7,020 bases of DNA from Clostridiaceae bacterium. Lineage in GTDB: Bacteria; Bacillota; Clostridia; Acetivibrionales; DTU013. Below are positions 1 to 6,537 of the stretch, piece after piece. The translations under genes were made by a program, and so were the position numbers. The stretch is from the NCBI GenBank assembly GCA_012799845.1, contig JAAZKL010000290.1, forward strand, positions 1 to 7,020, given 5' to 3'. Positions within the stretch are counted from its first letter, which is position 1. Every line of letters begins with the position of its first letter. The notes beneath the pieces were generated by a model. It searched no databases, had not been told where the DNA came from, and saw only the letters and a program-made list of their open reading frames with translations.

Positions 1-1250
1 TCCTCCGCAGTCAGGATGACCCTGTCGGAATGCTGCCCGGCAAGCAGCCCCAGGTCCCTTCTGCGCAAATAAGCCTTGCCGCCCGGGCAGCCAAACACCG
101 TCACTATCTTCATGCCGGGGAATTCAGCTTTGACCGTTTCATACAGCTTGGCAAAGCTCAGCCTGTTGTGAGCATAATCGACTATGACTATCCTGTCATG
201 CGCTTTATTTGCAAAATACTCCATCCTGCCGCTGGATCTTGCCCTGCGGAGGCCTGAATAAATATACTCCTCGGGGATTTTCAGCAAATAAGCCACGGCA
301 ATTGCGGCCAGGGCATTCTCAACATTGAACAGGCCGGGCATCGTCAGCATGAATTCCCTGTCGAATCGGTCACATCGCACCCTGAAATGCGTATCCATGC
401 CGTTTTTCCTTATGTCGTATCCGTATATGCCAGCTCCCTCCTTAGTGCCGAAGGTCAGTATCCTGTCAGCGTTTTCTGCGGCTTCCATTATCTGCGGGAA
501 CTGGTCAGAGTCAGTATTGACGCAGGCTGTTTTGCACTGGCTGAAGATCTTCAGCTTCGACGCAAAATAGTCCTCCATGTCGCTATGTTCGATGGGGCTT
601 ATATGATCCTCCGAAATGTTGAGGAACACGCCGGCGTCAAAACGCACCTCATGGAGCCGCCCGTATTTGAGCGCCTGGCTTGACACTTCCATGGTCATGT
701 ATTCGATGCCGCTGTCCGCTGCGTTCCTGAAATGCATCTGGAGTTCAAGCGATTCCGGCGTCGTGAGCCTGGATTCTTCCTTTATGACGCCGTCATATGT
801 ATCTATGGACGATATTATTCCTGTCTCAGGCTTTCCCAGTTCTCTCATATAATCGTCCAGTATGTACTTGATATAATAGGCTGTCGTGGACTTCCCCTTT
901 GTGCCGGTAATGCCGATCAGGCAAAGATCCTTTGCAGGATTTTCGTAAAATATCGACGCCGCGAGGGCCAGTGCCTTTTTCACATCGCTGACCAGCAAAC
1001 ATGGAACCTGTACATTATATTCGACTTCGCTGATATACGCGAAAGCGCCTCTGCGGACCGCGTCATGCAGATAAGCCTCCCTGAAACCGGCCCCCTTGCA
1101 TATGAACAGGGTATTGCGCACCGTCCTGTTCGAATCGTATGCCACATGGTTGACTGCATGTTTTGCGGTATCAAGCGTACAGTTGTGCCTCAGCAGCAGT
1201 TTCTTCTCCTGCAGTTTTTCTATGTACTCCTCCAAAGCATGTTTCTCCAT
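1..1250 (-). CDS. murE: MurE-like UDP-N-acetylmuramyl-tripeptide synthetase, lysine-type branch (3' end cut by window)
   Basis: This is an ATP-dependent Mur ligase that should add the third stem-peptide residue to UDP-MurNAc-L-Ala-D-Glu in the cytoplasm. I translated 416 codons from ATG at 1250 to the window edge without a stop. Visible motifs, in order: YDSN (38-41) in the UDP-binding domain, Walker A GTKGKST (116-122), TTPE (163-166), MEVSSQAL (187-194), ISEDHISPIEH (212-222), a candidate carbamylated lysine at K232 or K234, GLFNVENALAA (306-316), GRME (341-344) and DYAHN (358-362). GTKGK rather than GTNGK, the DHISPIEH stretch and GCPGGK (387-392) resemble lysine-type MurE of Gram-positive cocci more than diaminopimelate-type enzymes. 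The residues that set amino-acid specificity should follow directly after the last visible residues (TAE), so lysine, ornithine or another substrate cannot be decided here. The start lies 26 bp after the CapA-VanX stop, behind a G-rich tract (1257-1261) that may act as a weak ribosome-binding site. An accessory paralogue rather than the housekeeping MurE is possible. Confidence 0.9.
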   Translation of the reverse strand, partial: MEKHALEEYIEKLQEKKLLLRHNCTLDTAKHAVNHVAYDSNRTVRNTLFICKGAGFREAYLHDAVRRGAFAYISEVEYNVQVPCLLVSDVKKALALAASIFYENPAKDLCLIGITGTKGKSTTAYYIKYILDDYMRELGKPETGIISSIDTYDGVIKEESRLTTPESLELQMHFRNAADSGIEYMTMEVSSQALKYGRLHEVRFDAGVFLNISEDHISPIEHSDMEDYFASKLKIFSQCKTACVNTDSDQFPQIMEAAENADRILTFGTKEGAGIYGYDIRKNGMDTHFRVRCDRFDREFMLTMPGLFNVENALAAIAVAYLLKIPEEYIYSGLRRARSSGRMEYFANKAHDRIVIVDYAHNRLSFAKLYETVKAEFPGMKIVTVFGCPGGKAYLRRRDLGLLAGQHSDRVILTAE

Positions 1251-1276
1251 CCCGCACCCCCACGGCTTGAATTTTA

Positions 1277-2944
1277 TCACTGGCTTGTCCCTTTTTCCAC
1301 TGCCAGCGACGGCAGGAACTCGTAACTCCTGTATTCCGAATCGTCAAAGTGCCACCACTCATTTTCCAGGGGTATGAACCCGGCTTCTTTCATAGCATTT
1401 TCCAATATCAAAGCATTCCTCTTCTGTTCAGGCGTAGCCAGCCTGTAAGTCCGGTGTGCTTTTTCGGACATCTCGTCATATTTGCTGGGCATGTCGAGTT
1501 CGTTCCCTTCGGCATCCACAAGGGTAACATCGACAGCAGCCCCCCGCGTATGGTTGGAGCCGATCCTGGGGTCGAGGAAGTAATAGTTGTTCTTTGCGGC
1601 TTCAAACAGCAGACTGTGATCCTCCTCGGATCTGTATGCATCCCATACCTTGATCCTGTAACCCTGCTTCATCAGCGCATCGTTAGCCTTCTTCAGCTTA
1701 TTTGCTGTGCCCCTTCTCAGCCAGGCGATGTTCGAATCATAAACGGGTTTGCCCACAATGTTGTCCGACGAGGCATACTTCAGATCGACAACGATGTCCT
1801 TTATTACCGTATCAAGCCTGACCATCTCGTTCTTATCCACCGACAGATCCATTACTTCTGCAGTGACCGGCGAGTAGTCCAGCTTGGCAAAGATCCTCTC
1901 CTTCGCTCCGTCTTCGGCAGGCGTCGGCCTGTAATCATTGACGGATCCGGATGACGATATCGAGTATGGTATTATTTCCGGCGCCCGTATGCTTACCAGG
2001 CTGCCGTCCCGGTCGAATATGAACTCCTGCCGGTAGATCGCCGTATCAAAATCCGTCGGCCTTTTATTGCCTCCGAAGCAGAAATTTGCAAGACTGTATA
2101 CGATATATCTGTCGTTGTATATCTCGATCGGCTGCAATACATGAGGATGGCTTCCCAATACCAGATCAGCCCCGGAATCTACGGCCAGGTGCGCCAGTTC
2201 GGTCTGGAGCTCGTCCATCCTGTACTGATACTCCTTGCCCCAGTGAAAATAAACTATGACAAGGTCGCTCTGTCCCCTGAGTTCCCTGGTTAAGGTTTCA
2301 ATTTCCTGTTTAAGCTCATCGGTATCCCGACCCTGCTCATATTCACCCAACTGGTTGAACCCGGCCATGCCGACCCTGATCCCGTCGATCGTACTGATCG
2401 CAGTCTCTGAATACCCAAAATGCTTTATCCCCGCGTCGTCAAGCGCTTTACGGGTAGCATCGTATCCCTTCTGCCCGTAGTCGTATGTGTGGTTGTTCGC
2501 GAGGCTGACAGCCTCAATGCTGCCCGCCCTCAGTATATTTGCGTATTCGGGCCTGCCATTGAACCAATAGTTGTTGCCATAGTCGAATTTTTCAGCCTTT
2601 ACTGTCTCATTGCTGAGAACACACTCAAGATTCGCTATCGTAAGATCGTCCTGCCCCAGCACCTCCACAGCGTTGGAAAAGAAGTAACCATAGTCGCTGT
2701 TGTTTTTTTCAAAAACATGATCAAATGAGTCCTTGTAATTGTGCCGCGAGTCCTGCCCAAGGGCCACGTCGCCGACCGCGCTTATGACTATCCCGATATT
2801 CTCTTCGTCATCCCCGGCAGAGCTCTGGACAGATTCAAGTTCTGCCTCCCGCTCTATCACATTCCTTTTCTGCATGTATATCGAAAAAGAAACAGCAATG
2901 ATGATCACAACCGCCAGGATCCTGACAAACTGCCTGAATTTCAT
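1277..2944 (-). CDS. Membrane-anchored CapA-family domain fused to VanX-type D-Ala-D-Ala dipeptidase
   Basis: The protein has 555 residues and two catalytic-looking domains. Residues 8-24 form one hydrophobic segment after a basic start, without a clear cleavage site, so it reads as a signal anchor with the rest outside. Residues about 51-330 match the CapA/PGA_cap family (calcineurin-like metallophosphatase fold): SAVGDV (55-60), ANLEC (104-108), SLANNH (147-152), YFHWG (232-236), GSHPHV (264-269) and the strand ending SLANF (284-288). Residues about 378-540 match VanX-type M15 peptidases: DLKYAS (387-392), DAYRS with R438, SNHTRGAAVD with zinc ligands H465 and D472, and EWWH with catalytic E529 and ligand H532. 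All expected VanX-type active-site residues are present. The reaction expected from the family is hydrolysis of D-Ala-D-Ala; the role of CapA domains outside poly-gamma-glutamate synthesis is poorly defined. The ATG at 2944 was chosen because it begins the hydrophobic anchor and follows AGGAGG. It is probably cotranscribed with the Mur ligase downstream. Confidence 0.93.
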   Translation of the reverse strand: MKFRQFVRILAVVIIIAVSFSIYMQKRNVIEREAELESVQSSAGDDEENIGIVISAVGDVALGQDSRHNYKDSFDHVFEKNNSDYGYFFSNAVEVLGQDDLTIANLECVLSNETVKAEKFDYGNNYWFNGRPEYANILRAGSIEAVSLANNHTYDYGQKGYDATRKALDDAGIKHFGYSETAISTIDGIRVGMAGFNQLGEYEQGRDTDELKQEIETLTRELRGQSDLVIVYFHWGKEYQYRMDELQTELAHLAVDSGADLVLGSHPHVLQPIEIYNDRYIVYSLANFCFGGNKRPTDFDTAIYRQEFIFDRDGSLVSIRAPEIIPYSISSSGSVNDYRPTPAEDGAKERIFAKLDYSPVTAEVMDLSVDKNEMVRLDTVIKDIVVDLKYASSDNIVGKPVYDSNIAWLRRGTANKLKKANDALMKQGYRIKVWDAYRSEEDHSLLFEAAKNNYYFLDPRIGSNHTRGAAVDVTLVDAEGNELDMPSKYDEMSEKAHRTYRLATPEQKRNALILENAMKEAGFIPLENEWWHFDDSEYRSYEFLPSLAVEKGTSQ

Positions 2945-2956
2945 TTGTAAAAAAGT

Positions 2957-2962
2957 CCTCCT
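2957..2962 (-). promoter_or_regulatory. Ribosome-binding site of the CapA-VanX gene, long spacing
   Basis: On the minus strand AGGAGG is a full-strength Shine-Dalgarno match, but it lies 12 nt before the ATG at 2944, longer than the usual 5-9 nt. No in-frame ATG, GTG or TTG lies between the two, so the start is still the best choice. The spacer is T-rich. The site supports the gene start. Confidence 0.7.
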
Positions 2963-3004
2963 GTATCAGGTTTGCAGATAAACTTAATTTGCCATTTCCC
3001 CGTG

Positions 3005-3035
3005 ATTTTATGTATCTGTTCTGCCTTTTCGTCAA
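3005..3035 (-). promoter_or_regulatory. Possible sigma-A promoter for the CapA-VanX/Mur ligase operon
   Basis: On the minus strand TTGACG (3035-3030) matches five of six bases of the -35 box, and TAAAAT (3010-3005) matches five of six of the -10 box. The spacer is 19 bp, which is long for this sigma factor. A 17-bp spacer would give the weaker hexamer CATAAA. Transcription would start about 50-60 bp before the gene. The suboptimal spacing leaves room for an activator, but that is inference. Confidence 0.4.
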
Positions 3036-3037
3036 CT

Positions 3038-3057
3038 TTGTACTACTATTGTACTAC
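3038..3057. repeat. Tandem 9-bp direct repeat next to the -35 box
   Basis: TTGTACTAC occurs twice (3038-3046 and 3049-3057) separated by TA, giving an 11-bp period, about one helical turn. Each copy carries the palindrome GTAC. The pair sits immediately upstream of the proposed minus-strand -35 box at 3035-3030, where a regulator could bind on one face of the helix. The regulator is unknown; the repeat itself is directly visible. Confidence 0.55.
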
Positions 3058-3192
3058 ATTTGACCTCCGGACGCACGGACAACCGTACCGCACCTGCGCG
3101 GCACCATCCGCCTCTGCCCTCAGCGCCTGGTTCTGTAACGCACCGCACTTCAGCACGACCCCTCACAGCGCTCCGGCCTGGCCCTGCGCGTC

Positions 3193-3221
3193 TTGAAACG
3201 GGTGCCACAAAATGCTAAAAT
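3193..3221 (+). promoter_or_regulatory. Sigma-A promoter of the D,D-carboxypeptidase gene, extended -10
   Basis: TTGAAA (3193-3198) and TAAAAT (3216-3221) are each one base from consensus and separated by the ideal 17 bp. A TG at 3213-3214, one base before the -10 box, makes it an extended -10 promoter. Transcription would begin near 3228, leaving a leader of about 60 nt before the ATG at 3289. A second TAAAAT at 3242-3247 lacks a good -35 box and is less likely. Confidence 0.7.
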
Positions 3222-3288
3222 GTTATTGGTACGGTTTTGCATAAAATAAACATGATCTTACAAAAGACTTGCCAAACTGGAGAAACTT

Positions 3289-4668
3289 ATGAAAAAAAGA
3301 TTCATGAATCCGCTATATTTTTCTGTCATAATATCGTTCACAATGATCCTGTCCATTGCCCTTGCAGTGCCTGTCAACGCCAATTCGCCGGACATAGACG
3401 ACGAAGAAGTTTGCTATGTGCTGATGGATTCAAAAACCGGCAGGATATTCGCTGAACAGAACGCGGACACGCAGATCCGTCCGGCCAGCCTGACAAAGAT
3501 CCTCACAGCCATAGTGGCATTGGAAAACGGAGACATGCAGCAGGAAATGAAAGTGTCCCGCGAAGCCGTATACGATATAGGCAGAGGCGGGATGAACATA
3601 GGCATCATGGCGGGCGAAACCGGCCTGACGCTGGAAAATATGCTTAATGTTATGCTTATAAAATCCGCCAACGAAACCGCCAATATCATTGCAGAAAATC
3701 TTGCCCCCTCCCGCAGGGAATATATGAACATGATGAACAAAAGGGCGCTTGAACTGGGGGCTGTCAATACATATTTCGTGAATCCTTCAGGTAAGGATAC
3801 CGAAAAGGAAGACGCCGACCATTTCTCCACAGCCCGCGACATCGCGATAATGGCCCGCCACGCCATGACCATCCCTGAGTTCAGGAAAATAGTATCCACG
3901 GAATATTACGAAGGCATGCCCGCGACAAACAAGCATGACAAATGGGATCCTCTCAGGAACACGAACAAGCTGCTGTGGTATGACAACACATACCCATACA
4001 CGGTCAACGGCGAGGAACACAGGTATACGGTCACGGGCATGAAAACGGGCTACACAGCCGCTGCAGGCAACAACCTCGTGATATCGGCCACAGGCGAGGA
4101 CGGCATGGAGTTGATATGCGTCGTCATGCATGTGATGACTGCGAATAAGGTGTATGGATATGCCTCGGAACTGTTGCGTTACGGCTTCGAAAACTATGGG
4201 ATGCAGAAGCTGACAGACGCAGGCAGCACAGTCAGGTCGGTCATCGTCGAAGAGGCGGCCGGAGACGACAATATCCTGGAACTGGTGACAGAATCGGAAC
4301 TCAGCCTGGCAATGCCTCTGAACGCAGACATTACTGCCGGCAATGATATCGGAACCAGGCTGGATATACCAAGCGCTGTAAAAGCACCGGTCAGAAAAGG
4401 CGATGTGATAGGAGCCGTTGAATACATTGCAGGCGGAAATGTGATAGGCAAAGTTGACCTCATTGCCGCAAAATCGATCGATAAGGCGCTCGCCGCAACT
4501 GCCGCCGCAGATCCGGAACCGGAGGATGCGGAGCCTGAACAGCATTACTCGTATGCAATACTTGGCGCTCTGCTTGCGGCCAGTGGTTTTGTCATACTGA
4601 GGACAGTTCTGAAAAGGATTTCGAGAAAGCTTAAGAGAAAGAGGTACGAGTACAGGTACTACCGATGA
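3289..4668 (+). CDS. dacF: Serine-type D-Ala-D-Ala carboxypeptidase (DacF/PBP5 class, peptidase S11)
   Basis: This low-molecular-weight penicillin-binding protein removes the terminal D-Ala from peptidoglycan pentapeptides outside the cell, limiting cross-linking. The 459-residue protein has a signal peptide (about 1-32, basic start, hydrophobic core, VNA-N at the end) and the three S11 motifs: SLTK with nucleophile S67 and K70, SAN (126-128) and KTG (252-254). Residues about 301-397 fit the beta-rich PBP5 C-terminal domain. An acidic Ala/Pro/Glu linker (402-418) leads to a hydrophobic segment (421-440) and a strongly basic tail, so it is tethered by a true transmembrane helix rather than the amphipathic helix of classical PBP5. 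The start follows GGAG (3279-3282) with 6 nt spacing. The gene is monocistronic with its own promoter, divergent from CapA-VanX and convergent with the flippase. Its last codons and stop lie inside a tandem repeat array. The class is certain; the symbol is by family resemblance. Confidence 0.94.
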   Translation: MKKRFMNPLYFSVIISFTMILSIALAVPVNANSPDIDDEEVCYVLMDSKTGRIFAEQNADTQIRPASLTKILTAIVALENGDMQQEMKVSREAVYDIGRGGMNIGIMAGETGLTLENMLNVMLIKSANETANIIAENLAPSRREYMNMMNKRALELGAVNTYFVNPSGKDTEKEDADHFSTARDIAIMARHAMTIPEFRKIVSTEYYEGMPATNKHDKWDPLRNTNKLLWYDNTYPYTVNGEEHRYTVTGMKTGYTAAAGNNLVISATGEDGMELICVVMHVMTANKVYGYASELLRYGFENYGMQKLTDAGSTVRSVIVEEAAGDDNILELVTESELSLAMPLNADITAGNDIGTRLDIPSAVKAPVRKGDVIGAVEYIAGGNVIGKVDLIAAKSIDKALAATAAADPEPEDAEPEQHYSYAILGALLAASGFVILRTVLKRISRKLKRKRYEYRYYR

Positions 4669-4769
4669 GGGCATTGATGCTGCCGATTAATGTACAGATA
4701 CTGCCGATGAGGGCATTGATGCTGCCGATTAATGTACAGATACTGCCGACGAGGATTCTGATGCTGCCG
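4650..4769. repeat. 42-bp tandem repeat starting inside the 3' end of the carboxypeptidase gene
   Basis: Unit 4659-4700 is repeated at 4701-4742 with one difference (41 of 42 bases identical), then decays into a third partial copy at 4743-4769 (22 of 27). Similarity reaches back into the gene: 4650-4670, covering the final codons and stop, matches 4692-4712 at 19 of 21 bases. Each 42-bp unit looks like two diverged 21-bp halves, both starting CTGCCGAT (in the first copy one begins CTACCGAT). The unit is 14 codons long, so phase is kept between copies. Confidence 0.9.
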
Positions 4770-4822
4770 GGAATACCGTTGCCTGCCCGGGTATTGATAC
4801 CGTGAGAACAGATACCGGCAGC
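4763..4822. repeat. Inverted repeat in the convergent gap
   Basis: GCTGCCGG (4763-4770) and CCGGCAGC (4815-4822) form a perfect 8-bp GC-rich stem enclosing 44 nt. Inside, AATACC (4772-4777) can pair with GGTATT (4790-4795), or CCGGG (4767-4771) with CCCGG (4786-4790) as an alternative. It lies between two convergent genes, where a bidirectional terminator is expected, but neither side has a T-tract. I therefore label it an inverted repeat, not an intrinsic terminator. Confidence 0.45.
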
Positions 4823-4842
4823 GGCTGAACAACCTGGAACAC

Positions 4843-6531
4843 TTAGATCAGATACCTGTCCATGTACGGGAACTTAGCCGTATACGCCAGGATCCTTTCT
4901 CCCATAGGGAGTCTCCTGATATCGTCTGCCGTGATACCGCCGGCAATGATCATGAGCAGGTAATAGATCAGGCCGCCGGCAGCTATGGCGGCGAATGCGC
5001 AGACAGCATTCAATACGAACGCAGACTTGATAAGCCACTCCATCATGAACATGAACCCGTGATAAATCAGGTAAACGAAAAAGCCCATTAAAATCGATAC
5101 GCTCAGCGGCCTGTTGAAAATCTTCCTGACATTCAGCCTCACACCTGTAAACTTCTTCAACGCCCTGTAATTCATGATTGCCGCAAAGGTATAGCACACA
5201 GCGCTGCCGATGATGGCGCCCTTTATGTTTATCGATCTTACCGCGATCAGCGTATAATTCACGATTAGCTTCAAACCAAGACCGATCAGCATATGCACGG
5301 TCGGGACATAAGTCTTGCCGATCCCCTGGAGCACCGATGTTTGTACAGACACAAACGTTATGAGGATAATGGTCCATGAGCCTATCATCAGCAGATCCCA
5401 TCCATCAGGCGCTTTGGGAAACAGCAAATATATAATAGGCTTTGACATGACCGTCAGGCCGGCGGCAGCAGGTACAGCTATCATGAATATGGTCCTGAAG
5501 GCATTTGCTATCCTCCTGTTCAGCAAAACCCGGTCATTGACCGCAGCAGCCGCTGAAACTGACGGGAGGACGGCCGTGCCCAACGCTGTCGCAAACACGA
5601 CCGGAATAAACAGTACCTTTGTGTATTGCGTCGCCAGGACACCGTACATGCTCGTAGCTTCAACTTCGCTGAAGCCGGCTACGATCAGCCTTGATTTGGT
5701 ATTGATGACATCTATCAGTTGTGTCACATATATCATCGCAGAGCCCAGTGTTATAGGCACACCAAGCCTGATTATCCACTTCAGGATGTCTGACGATGAC
5801 ATTTCAGACCCGTCGGTCGACGAATACCTGAGTTCATCGATTATTTCCGCTTTATTCCTGGCGAATGTCCAATACAGGTAACCGGCACTTGCCAGAGCTC
5901 CGGCAGATACACCTACAGTGGCACCTGCCGCCGCAAATTTCAGCGCCTCATGCATCATCTCTTCGCCAGCCAGTCCCTGTCCTGCAGCGAACTTCAGGCC
6001 CCACTGATACGCAAACCACGCAAACAATATAGCCAGTACAGCATTGATGACCTGCTCGATGATCTGTGAAACACTTGTGGGCACCATGTTGGACCGACCC
6101 TGGAAATAGCCCCTGAATATGCATGCTATGGAGGTAAAAAGCAAGGCGGGGGACAGTGCCATGATCGTCCAGTATGATTCAGGAGAGTGCATCAAATTTG
6201 ACACAGGGCCAGCCAGGACAGCGGTAAGGACGCTGGTAAAAAGGCCTCCCGATATCAGCAGCATGGCTGATACACGCAGCGTCTTGTACGAAAGCCTGTA
6301 CCTTGATGAGGCAAGCTGCTCTGATATGATTTTTGACAGTGCGATAGGTATACCGGTATTAGTTATGACAAATGCCAGCTCGTAAAACTTAAAGCCCTGT
6401 TCACGTATGCCGTTGCCATAATTGCCGATTATCAGCGTAACAACAGGCACGTACAGCAGGCCAAGCAACTTATTTATGATGTTTGCCGCGCTGAGGATGG
6501 TAAAGCCTTTTGCACTCGATTGCTTTTTCAC
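4843..6531 (-). CDS. Polysaccharide/lipid II flippase of the SpoVB-YtgP (MurJ-like, MOP superfamily) type
   Basis: The 562-residue polytopic membrane protein should carry a lipid-linked wall or polysaccharide precursor across the cytoplasmic membrane. Features seen: a short basic N-terminus leading into KGFTILSAANIINK (8-21), the family-typical FRGYFQGRSNM (139-149) followed by PTSVSQIIEQ (151-160), and hydrophobic segments spread over the whole length, consistent with the roughly 14 helices of this superfamily. SpoVB and YtgP proteins are usually about 500-550 residues, so it is full length. The start is GTG at 6531, only 6 nt after the stop of the FemAB-type gene, with a weak purine-rich region overlapping that gene's end. 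This suggests translational coupling. Next to a FemAB/MurM-type transferase, lipid II or its bridge-modified form is the most likely cargo, but a teichoic-acid or capsule precursor cannot be excluded. It ends convergently with the carboxypeptidase. Confidence 0.9.
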   Translation of the reverse strand: MKKQSSAKGFTILSAANIINKLLGLLYVPVVTLIIGNYGNGIREQGFKFYELAFVITNTGIPIALSKIISEQLASSRYRLSYKTLRVSAMLLISGGLFTSVLTAVLAGPVSNLMHSPESYWTIMALSPALLFTSIACIFRGYFQGRSNMVPTSVSQIIEQVINAVLAILFAWFAYQWGLKFAAGQGLAGEEMMHEALKFAAAGATVGVSAGALASAGYLYWTFARNKAEIIDELRYSSTDGSEMSSSDILKWIIRLGVPITLGSAMIYVTQLIDVINTKSRLIVAGFSEVEATSMYGVLATQYTKVLFIPVVFATALGTAVLPSVSAAAAVNDRVLLNRRIANAFRTIFMIAVPAAAGLTVMSKPIIYLLFPKAPDGWDLLMIGSWTIILITFVSVQTSVLQGIGKTYVPTVHMLIGLGLKLIVNYTLIAVRSINIKGAIIGSAVCYTFAAIMNYRALKKFTGVRLNVRKIFNRPLSVSILMGFFVYLIYHGFMFMMEWLIKSAFVLNAVCAFAAIAAGGLIYYLLMIIAGGITADDIRRLPMGERILAYTAKFPYMDRYLI

Positions 6532-6537
6532 GGTTCT

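Larger units (their letters stand above)
2945..3288. other. Divergent intergenic region with a GC-rich core
   Basis: This 344-bp stretch separates the divergent CapA-VanX and carboxypeptidase genes. Both edges are AT-rich and hold the promoter candidates. The middle, 3061-3190, is about 70% G+C by my count (91 of 130) and richer in C than G on the plus strand (59 against 32). I see no convincing gene in it: the open frames lack ribosome-binding sites and give low-complexity, non-protein-like sequence. No tRNA, leader structure or strong hairpin stands out. Confidence 0.6.

Noticed and set aside
732..1954. Two long plus-strand open frames of about 200 codons (732-1325 and 1349-1954)
   Set aside because: They are antisense to the Mur ligase and the CapA-VanX gene, whose motifs are intact, and carry no recognisable domain.
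2972..3196. Plus-strand 74-codon open frame through the divergent intergenic region
   Set aside because: It has no ribosome-binding site, runs through the minus-strand promoter and the GC-rich patch, and translates to low-complexity sequence.
3242..3247. Second -10 box for the carboxypeptidase gene
   Set aside because: The hexamer is good but the position 17 bp upstream (AATGTT) is a poor -35 box, and the promoter at 3193-3221 is clearly better.
1..4668. A van-type glycopeptide-resistance operon
   Set aside because: VanX-like and VanY-like activities are present, but no D-Ala-D-Lac/D-Ser ligase, dehydrogenase, racemase or two-component system is visible, and the VanX-type domain appears extracellular.
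3787..4674. 295-codon minus-strand open frame opposite the carboxypeptidase gene
   Set aside because: It lies wholly antisense to a gene with complete S11 motifs, resembles no known family and has a Cys/His/Arg-rich composition typical of mirrored coding sequence.
4763..4822. Intrinsic bidirectional terminator between the convergent genes
   Set aside because: The stem is present but the loop is long and there is no T-tract on either strand, so only the inverted repeat is claimed.
5315..5881. 188-codon plus-strand open frame opposite the flippase gene
   Set aside because: It is a mirror of a membrane-protein gene; the hydrophobic look comes from the complementary strand and the opposite frame holds the conserved family motifs.
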